A DNA stretch of 64,000 nt from NCBI GenBank assembly GCA_019614645.1, contig JABWDB010000005.1, positions 16,915,001 to 16,979,000 of the forward strand, written 5' to 3'. A program made the translations under genes and the position numbers. Within the stretch, counting starts at the first letter, position 1. Every line of letters starts with the position of its first letter. Below, in pieces: positions 52,628 through 63,925 of this stretch. The notes beneath the pieces are model-generated. The model was not told where the DNA came from, made no database searches, and saw only the letters and a list, made by a program, of their open reading frames with translations. This DNA comes from Stratiolaelaps scimitus (taxonomy: Eukaryota > Arthropoda > Arachnida > Mesostigmata > Laelapidae).

Positions 52628-53931
52628 ATGAGCGACTCGGGGGAGATGGCTCCCTTTTACCAGGCTCTTTTTCAGGGTTATCCTGAAAAGAACCAAACAC
52701 TGGAGAAAGCGTTTCATTGGGGCTTAGGAATCCTTGGTGGAATCGGTTCCGGCTGTTTACGCAACTATTTCATGAAGCGCCCTATGTATGCGGGTAGGTC
52801 AGGCCATCTAGATACCTAAACTTGCGCTGCATAGCTATATAGCTAGCTCCGTGTATTCATACTTGAGTTGGTTAAACGAAAGCACTGCACTGCATTACCG
52901 CCTTAGTACAACTAATCAATGCGACCACTCGGTCAGTTTGTGCTCGCGATCGATTCGACCTTGGCAGCTTAGGGCAGTAAATGGGCCTAGGATTGTGTTT
53001 TCGTGATCGCATTTATTCAAGGGGAGGAAAGATAACGGTGAAGTATTGTAGACAGCGTTGGACTAACCTAACCTATACCGTCAATACTATGTATGACTGT
53101 GCTATGGACCTGAACATATAGCGGTGGAGTAACCCGCACACGTTCTGAGGGTTAAGATTATTGCGAATAAGCCGCGAACTGTAATGCGTTCTAAGCACAG
53201 TGAGTGGCGCTGGCGAGATAAATCTAAATTTCTGCCGTTATACCTGAAATTTCACATGAGTGGTTGACCCCGAGATAATGTTGGATATGGTTCTGCGCTC
53301 TCCTGTCGAAGTGCGTACACTCTCATGCAGACATTATGTCGGGTAAAAATTGGCTCTCGGAATTTTTCATATAAATGATTCTCGTTTGGCTGTGGATTTT
53401 GCTCTGTTTGCCGGCATCTCTTATCCAATTACTCGGAATCTAATCTGGACTAGCTGCTAGATTCTGCCCGACCGTGATGGCTGGCATAGAGTACCAAATA
53501 ACTATGACACTGAAATGTAATGTCAAAGATGAAATGATACCCGAGGAACTCTCGTCACTGATATTCAGCAATCTAAATAGAAAATGTTTGTGTGTTAACC
53601 AGGTGGAGTTAGTAGTAAGTTCTTGCATGATGCTCAATTCGGATAATGACTGTTTGATCGACATAGAGAGATCATTTTTTGTTGTTGTTGTTAACATACA
53701 TTTATTACATTTGTTCTGTGTATCAACCGCCATCCAGGTGTACAAACTCACATTGGATTGGGTCTTGCATTCGCCTTCTGCTTGGAGCAATTTCGACAGT
53801 ACAATCGAGTCAGGTATCAGCGAAGGGAGGCCATTTTGCGGCACTACGTAATGCTTCATCCCGAAGATTTTCCGGAGCCAGAGAACAGAATGATCAGCGA
53901 AATCTTTGAGGAATGGAACGCCCGCCGCTAA
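52628..53931 (+). CDS. NDUFC2: NADH:ubiquinone oxidoreductase (complex I) subunit C2
   Basis: NDUFC2 is an accessory membrane-arm subunit of mitochondrial complex I. Two exons, 52628-52793 and 53738-53931, join in phase 1 (Gly codon) to 119 residues, the length of the human protein. Exon 1 carries a hydrophobic segment (GLGILGGIGSGCLRNYF) and KRPMYAG, matching the human RRRPIATAG region. Exon 2 has the second hydrophobic segment and the diagnostic HYVMLHPEDFPEPEN. The stop is TAA at 53929-53931. An in-frame ATG at 52577 would add 17 residues; I chose 52628 because it restores the family length. There is no cleavable presequence, as expected for this subunit. Confidence 0.95.
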
Positions 53932-55569
53932 ACTGTCGTTAGCAGCAGAGCAAGTAATTAGTATGCGGCTAATTTTCACACTCGCACTTCGTGGGTGCGC
54001 CAACACGTACTAGAGGCAGACTGATAAATCCAATAATCGGGGCGTTCTCTCTATTTTGGGTTGTATCACTTCAAAATGAAGATCGTACGAACGTGCGTGG
54101 ATGGGGATGGCCCGAACCATAGGAGGAAAACGAAGGAAGAAATGCTGTTTTATTATCACTATGAGTCATGTAGAATAAATCATGTATAATATAAATGTGT
54201 AATTTAAAGCTTCTGTTAGTCTTCGGGTAGGAATACACCTGTGCCGTTTGTGGTAGGACTTACAGGATAGTGCGCTTGATTACAGCTATACAGAGAGGTG
54301 GCTTATGTTAGCAGCAGCAGTAGTTTACAGCAGAACCTCACCTGAGAGTGCCGATGATGGTTCGTCTCATATAGGGGCTGGCGGCATGTGGAAGTCTCAT
54401 TTGAATTTCTCAGTAATATACTTTGATGAGATGCTCATGACTGGATGGCTAATGCGTTCGACTTCTCAACTCTTCTTCAGCTCATTTACAAACGTGTTCG
54501 CGGGGTTCGAGCAGAGGAGGACATGTCTTGTGGATTTTTTTTCTTATTTTAGTTAGACGAAGTATAAGATATGATATGTATTTATATAGATAATTAGAGT
54601 GTAACATTGGGCCACAGCGATCATGGGAGTCTACATGTCGTCACGGTGGGATCCCTTTGTTACTTCTATGTAATCTTCGTAATTACAGGAGTCAATCGCC
54701 ATAGGCGGGACCCGTCGAGATTATTGAGGCGATACTCGTCGTAACTCGGAGATTATTCAAACGAGTATCGAGAAGTTTATTTACAGTCTTATTTCCTTGT
54801 GCACCTTTGTGTATCCGAGTAACTCTGGATCAATGAACAGCTCGTTGACGAATAGAAGATTAACTAGTTCCCTTTGAACATTGCACCGATTGCAAAGACT
54901 CAGCATGAATCTATGTTGTGCTCTTCGGATCGACTCTACGTGCTATTTCAGTGGGAGTCTACAAAACTGTGCGACATTTTGAGCGTATTACGTCTTTGAA
55001 AGGTCCTCCGCCAGCTGATCAAACTGGATGCCGTCGTTGTCTGCGATTTCGATAGCTCTGTACGAATTACTGTCGCGTATCTAACTCAAATTGCTGCGCG
55101 CAATCATGATTGAATCGTTCAGTTTTTGACCTCTGCTGCGTGACGCTGTATTTCATTAGCGGGTTCCGTAATAGTCGTTAGATTCCTTGGAGTTGATTAT
55201 CTTCACGTACCTGCGTTTTGCCGTTAGAATATTGTATTTGCCCTTTGAGGGCAGCGATTCAAGCTTTTTCCCCCTTTTTTTTGAGGGATTTTTCAGAACT
55301 ATTATGGGTTCTTTCCAAGAACTATCAGGGAGAGTCTCTCTATATAGATGTGATCACGAGTAGCGTCTAGTTCAGATCAGATATAGGTCTTGGATATACT
55401 TAAAGTGGAAACTGCGATAGCTTGTGGGACCTGAATATGCTATAGCACATTGGGGTTTCCGCAAGCTTAGTAGATCTTGAGACAGACAATGTGTTTACCA
55501 TGCCTAGCGAAAACACGCGCTGAACACACACACCCACATATATATATATATATAAATCCTGTCAATGAG

Positions 55570-55617
55570 TCGAGCAACGAAAGATGGGAAACCTGCGTGC
55601 TATCCTAAATCTAGCCG
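55570..55617 (+). repeat. Dispersed 48-bp repeat, copy 2
   Basis: Matches 37339-37386 at 44 of 48 positions and, like that copy, follows a (TA)n tract (about 55538-55556) within 15-65 bases. Confidence 0.8.
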
Positions 55618-56670
55618 ACGGCATTAGATCGACGGGAGAGTACAATTCGGTTCGACGTTTGCAGCGGCAACAATACACATAGGGTGCGCTATTCGAAATA
55701 GAAAGAGAGTGGATAGAGCATTGGACATAAAACAAATGATCTCGACTGTCTCAAATAGCTCCTACACGCTGATACGAACCGAGCGTTCATAAAACCCCAA
55801 CAATAACATGCTCGCCTCGTTTGCTGGGACCGTTCCGCGCGCAGAATATCACGGCGGTCACCGGCCATCTTTGCTGTTCGAAGTCTGTTAGGTAAGAACT
55901 GCTTTCCGTCTAAAGTATAATGCGTTCCGTTACAGTGCTGTGAGCGTCACCAATTCACATGAGCTAATTCAGCCACGGCTCATGGGCGAATAACCGCATT
56001 TGAGGTTACTTGATTAGACAACTTGTTGGCGGAGAATTAAGGACATTCTCAAACATCATCAACGTTCTACGGATGCTTTGGATCTTCGTTTGCGGCCGGC
56101 TTCTTGCATTCCTTTCATCAGGCATTTCTAGGTTGTTATTCGTTTGAGGGTATTACTACAAGAAATGTCGCGAGGAAAAATACACACCTCTCTGAGACGA
56201 CGACAAAATTTCAGCCTTGTATTTATGGCGCTGACGGATAGAGGAAGGGTGATAGTAGGTCTCGTGTAGAGAATCTTATACGTTACGCATAGTGTCACCA
56301 CTAGCTTGAATATCTTGATAAAATTACTAATTTAATATTAACATCTTGATCACATATCAGTTTATAGAATAATTAGTAGCATGATCAAGGATCTAATTGC
56401 GCCGGGGGCTACATGATGACTGCAATATGACATTGACGTCAGAATCAACGATATTTTCAGTATATCGCGTAGCAGTCAACGATCTCGTTGGCAGGCGTAT
56501 ATGCTATCATGTCACGCATACCCGAATACATTTAGTATCCAGAGCCCAGATGTTTCTGCCTCTCTCTCTCTCTCTTTCTCCATCTATCTCTCTTTCATAG
56601 TGAGGTGTCAGTTGTGCTGTTAATACCACGCCGTATAATGTTGCTATTCTGTAGCTATGACACCGACGAA

Positions 56671-56752
56671 GTGGCGCCCACCCTCTCCGCTGGTGGACGC
56701 CTACTAGAGTAGTCTACTAGGCTCTGAGTTGACCTGCGGCGCCCTCTGGCGT
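56671..56752. promoter_or_regulatory. GC-rich block with CTCF-like motifs
   Basis: gcggcgccctctggcg at about 56736-56751 fits the core of the CTCF site (complement form gccctctgg), with mismatches only at the edge. A second gtggcgcccacc sequence starts at 56671. The block stands out in AT-rich DNA between NDUFC2 and elongase C. A boundary role is speculative. Confidence 0.3.
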
Positions 56753-57298
56753 CACTGACTACACTCGATGTGCGATGCGAATTACAATAAGTTTTCTATG
56801 TAAACAGTAAACAGCTGCCAAATGATGTCTATCGTAGTGTGAGCAGTTTGGTGTTAAGTGAATGAGTGGATGCGTGTGTGTGTGTGGGCGTGTATTTTAG
56901 GGGGATTATTCGTCAAAAGTAAGTAAGTAAGTACTAAGGGCTTTCGTACGAACGGCAAGAAAACCAAAGTGCACTTTTCCTAACTTTGAAGGAAATCAAT
57001 TTTTCTCTCGAAGTGAACAATTAATATACTCGGAAGTATTCTTAATAATTATTATTACCTGCCGGGTCAGCCGGGTGGAACTAAACTGAGTCTTCGGATA
57101 GTGATTGGCCAATCCCGGACACAGCAGCATGTACCGAATCCATTTTTCAAGGCCCCCTTTTCAAAGAAAGGGCACTCCCGGCTTTCTGCTAGAAAAATCA
57201 TCAATATAATGCTTCTTGCTTATACTACATGATATGATAATAATAATAAATCAGCGATATTCCAAATATATTCACCTCTCCGATGATCTGCCCGGATC

Positions 57299-58250
57299 AT
57301 GAGAAGGGTTGTACGTCCGATACAGGAAACAAACGCCCGGCATCATTCACTTGTATTACGCGTGAATAACATGGAAGGCGTGATCTGCTCGCCTTTCCGC
57401 TACAATGTTCCAGCTTCGCGAATGCGAAAACCGTTCAGTACCTTTCGTCGTGTCTTACTCCGACTTCAAGTCTACGGTCAAGATGGTGACTCACAGGAAA
57501 CTGTTGATCATTCTACCTAGCTATGGGGTAGTACCTCGGCTAGTCAGATGAATCGCGGTCTTTCTTCTCCGACGGAGTTTTCGTGTCCGGGTTAATAATT
57601 GCCTCTCATCGTGTGAAGGAGCCACAAGGCGAAGATCTCGGCAAGGGACAGTTCTGTGACCTTTTTGTACGATATTGTACACAAATTTACTCATCTGGCA
57701 TGATTCTGTCATCAAATCTATGATATATTCCGACAATGTTAAAATGTACTGTTCGATTTCTACTGAAGACGATCACGGAAAAATGCAGGCTGCATTAGAT
57801 AGAGTTTTTAGACGGACAGTGGAACTTGACCGAAAGCTTTCTCGTCCTAAATGCGCGCTTATGCGCCCCGTGACAAGCTATTACATCGACAACCTCGTAT
57901 TGACAGCAGTTAACCAAATGAGTGATTTGGGTATCACTGCGTCAACTTCTCTTAAACATAGTGACCATGTATCCGGTATTGTGACGCATATAGCTCCCAG
58001 GAGAGTAAGCTGTATATTACGCTAATTCGTAGTCAGTAAACCCAAGGTTTATATGCAATTATTCAACTGCAACGTGGTACCGATTCTCATGTATGCGTCT
58101 TCAGTCGCGAAAAATAGGTCTAGCTGACGGTAACAAGCCGTTACACACAGTGAACAGAAGATCTTTGTGCGCCATGTTGCTTTTAGATCCAAAAACGAAG
58201 AATGTAACAAAGTAGTTTATAACGATATCTTAGAAGAAATTCATAAAGTT
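57299..58250 (+). mobile_element. Broken non-LTR retrotransposon fragment (CR1/jockey-like RT)
   Basis: At 57675-58025 the plus frame reads IYSDNVKMYCSI, a decayed YADD catalytic box (Tyr-Ser-Asp-Asn), followed by the palm and thumb region (RPKCALM, DLGITAST, SDHVSGIV). Downstream, near 58150-58245, IFVRHVAFRSKN continues the same ORF in another frame. Upstream sequence from 57299 is probably the same element but is not clearly alignable. Frame changes and the damaged catalytic box show it is dead. Confidence 0.75.
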
Positions 58251-58693
58251 CATTTAAACCTGCTAGAGAGTCTGAGGAGTAACCTAAACCCCTAACCAAG
58301 GTGTTCTTCACTCTGATTCCCACTGTCACTAGAAGCGAATTGAACATACAATGAGAAAAAATAGCAACAGAGGCCTGTGTGAACAACGTCTAAGCGTGGC
58401 GTGCTCCTCATTAAGCTTGCGCAAAATATCTAGACATTGCTTCTATTAAGGTTTGCTTGTTGTGCTAAATAAAGTGTATTGAATCATAACTAAGAAAATA
58501 AGTATGCTACTTGTAAAATAAGTGTTCACATTCACGATGCGCGTTATTTACCCAGGGGGATTGGTCTCATGCTACGAGTTACAGTCGTTACAATCTGGCA
58601 AAGTATCTCCTGCGAAATTCGTACCCTAAGCGCACAGCAAATATGGCTAAACTATATGCGTTAATTATAGAGGGGCTTAAACCGCACTGAAAC

Positions 58694-61600
58694 TCATCTT
58701 CGACTTCTCTTCTGTATTGGAAGCACCTGCTCGAGCATGTAAATTGTCGAGCGCTTAGGTTGCGTATTTCGGCATGACCAACTATATTCTAGCGCATAGC
58801 ATAGGTCGGCATTCTTCGAGACCGCTAATGCATGCCTTCTTACCGATAACTCGACTTTCAAATGTGTTTCTTCTGTTTCTAGTGGATTCGACCATGCGAT
58901 CATTTCTATTTCTATTGCTTTCATTGAGCCTTCGACTTACTTCCTGCAGGATTTGTCTAGTCGTGGACTGCATTTTACACTCGACTGGTCGCTGCCGACA
59001 TTTCGGGCAATTCTCCCTTGATCTTTTTGTATTCCGGCGTGACCTTATTAACAGGCGAAGAACTAGTGGCCCCTTACTTTAGCCGCTTCGCAGCAACGCT
59101 CCGCCGTTGACGCAGCAACGGGCTGGTCAATCGTTCGGCGACATCTGGCATTCTCATAGTAATCTCGTACGGATCAGTACCGTGAAATGTATAATACAAT
59201 AAATACTCTGAATGCGATGTGAGAAGGGCTGGGGACCCGCTAGCTGAAAACGTAAGTCCATTTATCAGAAGCCAGAGGCCGCAAGTTCGAGCGCCGCTGC
59301 ATGACATATAAGAAAGCTTAAGCATTCTAAGTCCATTTAGTCATTTGATAAGCTCAATTCAGTCGTTAATTAAACAGTGAAGCCATAAAAGGACGCAATT
59401 TCAAGTTGTATATATCTTGTGTGTACACCTTGCTACGATTCATATTCAGTATGAACAGGATGTTGCGAGACATATGTCAGGCAAACTTTCTTATTGAGGG
59501 TTTACCAGGCTATTATAAATTGTGTTCGCTTTAGTTGTCTTTCCCGCATTGTCATGAATCTTAAGATTGCTGAACTTCTTGTCGAAGTGATGCACTCGAT
59601 GTTGAATCCTGCCTTACTACAAACTTCCATTATTCAGTTGGTCATGATGAGATGTTACAGAGTAGTGTTTGAAAACACGGCCGCGCGATTCAGTCCGCAG
59701 AATTTGCGAATCAATATTGTGCATACATATTATGCCAGCGGCTATCTCCGGTATCGGTTGTTCAAGCCTACGTAAAGGTATTCAAGAGTCACTGCATTTA
59801 ACCACCTCGTCCATCAATACGCATACCCCTTTTTTAATGGTTCCTCCATTGTGCCCTGAAGTCAAAATGGATCATTTCAAGTGGCGGTTTGTATCTGTTA
59901 ATCTGTATTTATTACTACATTATCGATAATTGCGACAATTACCAACACGTCGTTCCGGCAGTCTTCCTCGACATATGCCAGGAGCTACAAATACAAATCA
60001 CGCACTGAATAGTGGTGCCCTATGCGGGACAAATGGAATCGACGTGTCCTTTGGTTTGAATTGTATGGCTTCCATATAGCGTGTCGTCATTTGTCATGTC
60101 ATTATAATAATCCCTGCAGGTGTACCCTCAGCTTTCGAATTCAGAAACAAAGTTTCTATTACTTTGATCGAATATGCCCGAAGACGAGTTCACTAACGGA
60201 CGGACGGCAGAGCGATCCGCCATGAGCGGCGACACACGGGCATGTCACTGGTAGACAGCTAAACGGCATACATATAAGGTTTTAAATGTTCACTCTCAGA
60301 TCACGAGCTTGCAATGGTTCGATAGCTGTCCCCGTTGAGAACACATCATCGAGCTTAAACATATTTACGGTCCATAGCCTACGTACATCTTTGGCGTATG
60401 CCGGTTGAAGCGTAACCGTGTTTAGACCTTCCTACGTGTGCTAAGAGCGATTTAGGTGTCGTATGAGGTATTTATGAGTAAGATGTGAGGTATTGACAGA
60501 TTGACAGATCCTGTCATTCCCAAACTCGGTGAACGAATTTAAGAAGGATGTGATATCTATAAGCTATTCGCTGCTCAAAATCGCTGTAGAGGGCTGCTCT
60601 CACTAGACAACAAACATGTGTTTGTGCTTCGATCTTGTCTCTTATCGAGCCCTCTTGAGAGAAACAAAGGATAAAGAAGCATTTTTAGATCGCTTTCTCA
60701 ATGGCGCCCGTTCATTAGCTACCAAACTACAAGAACGAGTACGTTCTGCGCGTCTGTGAGTGGAACTGAAGCTATGAGACGAAAAATAACGATACCATCG
60801 GAATCATCAATGCTCAACTGCGGTTCGAAAGAATATATCGATATTTCAAAATTGTGCGAATTAATTTGTGCCCTACGACAGGCTGACCCTTTAACCCCTA
60901 ACGCTTCACACTTATAAAATTCGTACACAAGTTATGCAACTAGACTGTGGTTTCATATAGAAGTGGATATACCAAAAAAGTAACCTGGTCAAGCAATTGC
61001 AACGTCGCATCAGATGACATGACAGGCGGCTCCGTGAGTTTCAATACCAACAGAAGCAGGTAATTGTCCAGAGTTAAAGACCGCTTTATGGCTTGTAGAT
61101 CTGGCGCGGTTCGCATCGAACTGCAACAGAGTCTATTATAAATTATCAAACGTAATCATTGTTATTGCTAGTAAACGTACGGAATTAGAAAGTAATTACA
61201 GGTTCCGTCTCCGTTTGGTGGGCGCGATTGAATCACTGATGAATGCCCTGATGCAATTATATGATTCTGAGCAAGTGCAAATTTCCGCCACTATACCAAT
61301 CTAGTCAAGGAATCAATCAACGAACAGATAGAATAAATCGTAAAATACGTGATTATACTACGTGGCCAGGTGATGCCTAGTATGAAACAGCCCTAGTATA
61401 TGTAGCTCGCTGACCTGATCGAAATTGCGTGCGGCTGCACTCGGCCCGACAATCGATTGGAATCTGCAATACCAATAGAAGCAGTTTCCTACGGAGACGA
61501 CACACAGGTAGTACAAACAAAGCGATCACGAGTGCTCGCCATTTTCCTCTTTTGTAGGGGACACTTTCAAAGCTGACGCTGTATGTGAGGCAATTGGGAC

Positions 61601-62889
61601 AAGTTTCATCGGGTGACCGAGTGATTCGTCACCTGGTGTCTGGAGTGTGACTCTGAGGAACATTTCGATGGCGTAGGATTCGCAATAGCAATCCAAGGTC
61701 GACTAACAGATAGATGGAAATGATGATCCGAAATACGGCGGAAATTGAGAGATCAGTGATGCCGCTAGCCGAGTTACGCCCTACGATTAGTCTCGGGTCC
61801 TTTGTTTTATTTGTCTGGTGACGATAACCATTCCACGGGATGGTATCGGAGTTGGCGCATCGCTGCGCATTGAATCGACAAAATTGCCACGGTGTACGTC
61901 CTCTGCTGAGAATCAGCCTGGTTGGCTGGCTGTTGTCAGCATAGGTCCAGAGTGTACGGAGTAGTACCAGCAGTGTCACAGCCCGTTGTGCGTTAACCCA
62001 CTTACTGCATACAACGACGGAAACGCGGTCTCGTCAAACGCCCATTTCACTAGGTATGACTTATTTGTAGCACTGTTTATGACGACGATTTTAGCTAGTG
62101 AAAGCGGTATGTTAAAAGATCGGCACATAACATCATCGACAGAGCTAACCCCTAGTTTCGCTGCTATTAACCTACAGGGACACTAGGCTTCAAAATGTGT
62201 CTGAAGTAATACAAAATCAGCTCCGGACCAAGGCCCAAGTCGAAGAGGTCAACGTTGTAGCGGGTGAGAGTTCCACGGTACCAGACGAACACCTTAGCCG
62301 TGAAATCTGGCCTGCATAACGCATTTACCCGGTGTAAAATAGGCTTCAAAATTTGAGGTAGTGTGTACGAAGTGGTGAATAAAATTTACATCGTCTAACA
62401 AGGTTAGGTTTGTTGCCCGTAACGGCAGCTGGTGTAACTGGAGGGTCACGAACGTCAATGCAGTCGTGTGGTTCCTCCAGCTGGTGAAGGAACTGCCGAT
62501 TTAGTGTATTGCCTGGTAAGATAGTAAGCTGCAAAGTTTTACGAGTGCATGATTTGAACATTCATTAGACAGTAAATAATTCGTCACGTTATCACCGTAC
62601 AAAACACGGTCTATTGTTTATTCGTTGGGACAATATTATTTTTATGGTACTATTCTTACTATTGATGTATTCGCCAATAATTATGCTAACCTAACAAATG
62701 ATCTTTTATCTAATTTCAGTTCCATACGCGTACCTACGTAGCAGAATCTGATATGCCCCTGCAAAGAGAGTTACTTCTTCCTTAATTCTGTCGCGTCCAC
62801 GCAGGAGCTCAGGGTGTCGTACGAAAAACCACCGGGTGGTGTCAAGGTCAACTTCGAGCGATTTTGCTGGCGATTGGCTCAGCCTGGTA
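58694..62889 (-). CDS. Unrecognised spliced gene, 5' end missing; possible Tudor-like segment
   Basis: I assembled this from minus-strand splice sites. Exons: 62889-62738, 62512-about 62424, 62343-62213, 62171-62006, 61902-61837, 61702-61633, 61578-61530, 61463-61415, 61120-61048, 59207-59078, 59043-58941, 58726-58694 (TGA stop). Phases agree throughout, though a few donors (62424, 61837) and acceptors were chosen to keep phase. It gives about 370 residues. The first exon reads strongly as protein (TRWFFVRHPELLRGRDRIKE). The third has WYRGTLTRYNVDLFDLG, loosely like a Tudor-domain core. The C-terminal tail is basic with CPKCRQRPVEC and ends QKRSRR. I do not recognise the family. No initiator Met is visible; 5' exons must lie above 62889, perhaps beyond the window, which would place elongase C inside an intron. 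An alternative frame exists in the exon at 61120. Confidence 0.5.
59249..59293 (+). repeat. tRNA-like / SINE-like fragment, second copy
   Basis: gccagaggccgcaagttcgag is close to the copy at 26512-26556 and carries the same B-box-like end. It lies 40 bases from the acceptor of the exon at 59207 in the unrecognised gene. No full cloverleaf can be drawn. Confidence 0.5.
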
Positions 62890-63094
62890 CTGATAAACTC
62901 GGTTTACTGCAAGAACATGGCATTTAACCAACGTCTTTTCCTGATTCCACTAGTATGACTACGAGTCAGCCATGCTGTAAACACTACACAAAGAGTGCGG
63001 ACGAACAAAGTTCAGTTTACACAACTTCAACATCTTGTGTAATATAGATACGTATCCACAACTGCTGCCACCGCTATATTCCCTGAAACTAATA

Positions 63095-63925
63095 ATGGCT
63101 ATGACGCTGGAGCTTGTGCCCCCTCGAGATCCAAGAACAGTAGGGTGGTTCACTGCCGGCGACTGGACAACATATTTCTACATCATTGCAGTGTATATCG
63201 GCACCGTCAAGGTTGTACTACCCCAGTACATGATCAATCGTAAGGAGTTCAAGCTGCTCGGCATTATCCGCCTGTACAATCTGCTGTTGGTGATTGCCAA
63301 TGCCTATTTCTGCTACAGCATCGGCATACGATCGTATTTCGGTGGCCGGTACAGCTGGTTCTGCGAGGGTCTTCACGTTCAGAGTGGCGACATCTCCGTC
63401 GTGAGCCTTCATTATTACTACATGTTCATCCGGATCATCGAATTTCTCGATACGGTCTTCTTCGTCCTTCGGAAAAAGTTCAATCAGGCGAGCGTGCTGA
63501 ACATCTCGCACCACTGCATTGCCGTTCTCCTACCGTGGTATGGCGTCGCGTACGGCCTCGATGGCCAGATCTGTCTGATGGCGATGCTCAATATGGCCGT
63601 TCACGTTGTCATGTATTCGTACTACTTCCTCGCGTCGTTCCCTGCTATTCGACCGCAACTCCGGTGGAAGCGATACCTGACGATGTTGCAGATCGCCCAG
63701 TTTGTCATTATTATTGTCCACATGTCGATACCGCTGTGCCATGATTGTGGCTACCCACCGCAGAGTTCGCTTCTGGTCATCTCAACGTACATCTATTTCT
63801 TCCTTATGTTTACGAACTTCTACGGCAGCGCCTATCAAACGGGGCTGAGTTCCATCTCGTCGATACCCAGCGAAAAGGGCTCAGCGGGAGTTTGCCCCGG
63901 AGGCCGTTATACTAAAATTGACTAA
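63095..63925 (+). CDS. ELOVL-family elongase, paralogue C
   Basis: An uninterrupted frame of 276 residues, collinear with A and B. It starts MAMTLELVPPRDPRT and carries EFLDTVFFVLRKK, HVVMYSYY and LTMLQIAQF. As in A, the HxxHH box reads NISHH, with Asn for the first His. Sequence and box state make A and C closer to each other than to B. The C terminus differs (GGRYTKID), although Lys is again at -3. An in-frame start at 63035 would add 20 residues; 63095 fits the other copies. It is separated from B by about 15 kb containing NDUFC2, two transposon relics and the minus-strand gene, so the cluster has been interrupted. Confidence 0.95.
   Translation: MAMTLELVPPRDPRTVGWFTAGDWTTYFYIIAVYIGTVKVVLPQYMINRKEFKLLGIIRLYNLLLVIANAYFCYSIGIRSYFGGRYSWFCEGLHVQSGDISVVSLHYYYMFIRIIEFLDTVFFVLRKKFNQASVLNISHHCIAVLLPWYGVAYGLDGQICLMAMLNMAVHVVMYSYYFLASFPAIRPQLRWKRYLTMLQIAQFVIIIVHMSIPLCHDCGYPPQSSLLVISTYIYFFLMFTNFYGSAYQTGLSSISSIPSEKGSAGVCPGGRYTKID

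Larger units (their letters stand above)
53932..57298. other. Intergenic DNA between NDUFC2 and a LINE fragment
   Basis: This interval holds the NDUFC2 3' flank, a TA tract near 55538-55556, a dispersed repeat copy, a CT tract near 56560-56595 and GC-rich CTCF-like sequence at 56.67-56.75 kb. Weak coding-like traces on the minus strand at 54.78-55.10 kb may be an old LINE tail, but I cannot show it. Confidence 0.45.

Noticed and set aside
53440..54006. 188-codon open frame on the minus strand
   Set aside because: It lies opposite NDUFC2 exon 2, which is clearly coding on the plus strand, and resembles no family.
54780..55200. Coding-like traces on the minus strand (e.g. CNRCNVQRELVNLLFVNELF)
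   Set aside because: Possibly an old LINE tail, but frames break repeatedly and no catalytic motif is seen.
61023..61120. Alternative frame (SMRTAPDLQAIKRSL... ending CAG|GTTACT) in exon 61120 of the unrecognised gene
   Set aside because: It needs entry phase 2, but the upstream exon ends in phase 0. The other frame joins both neighbours in phase.
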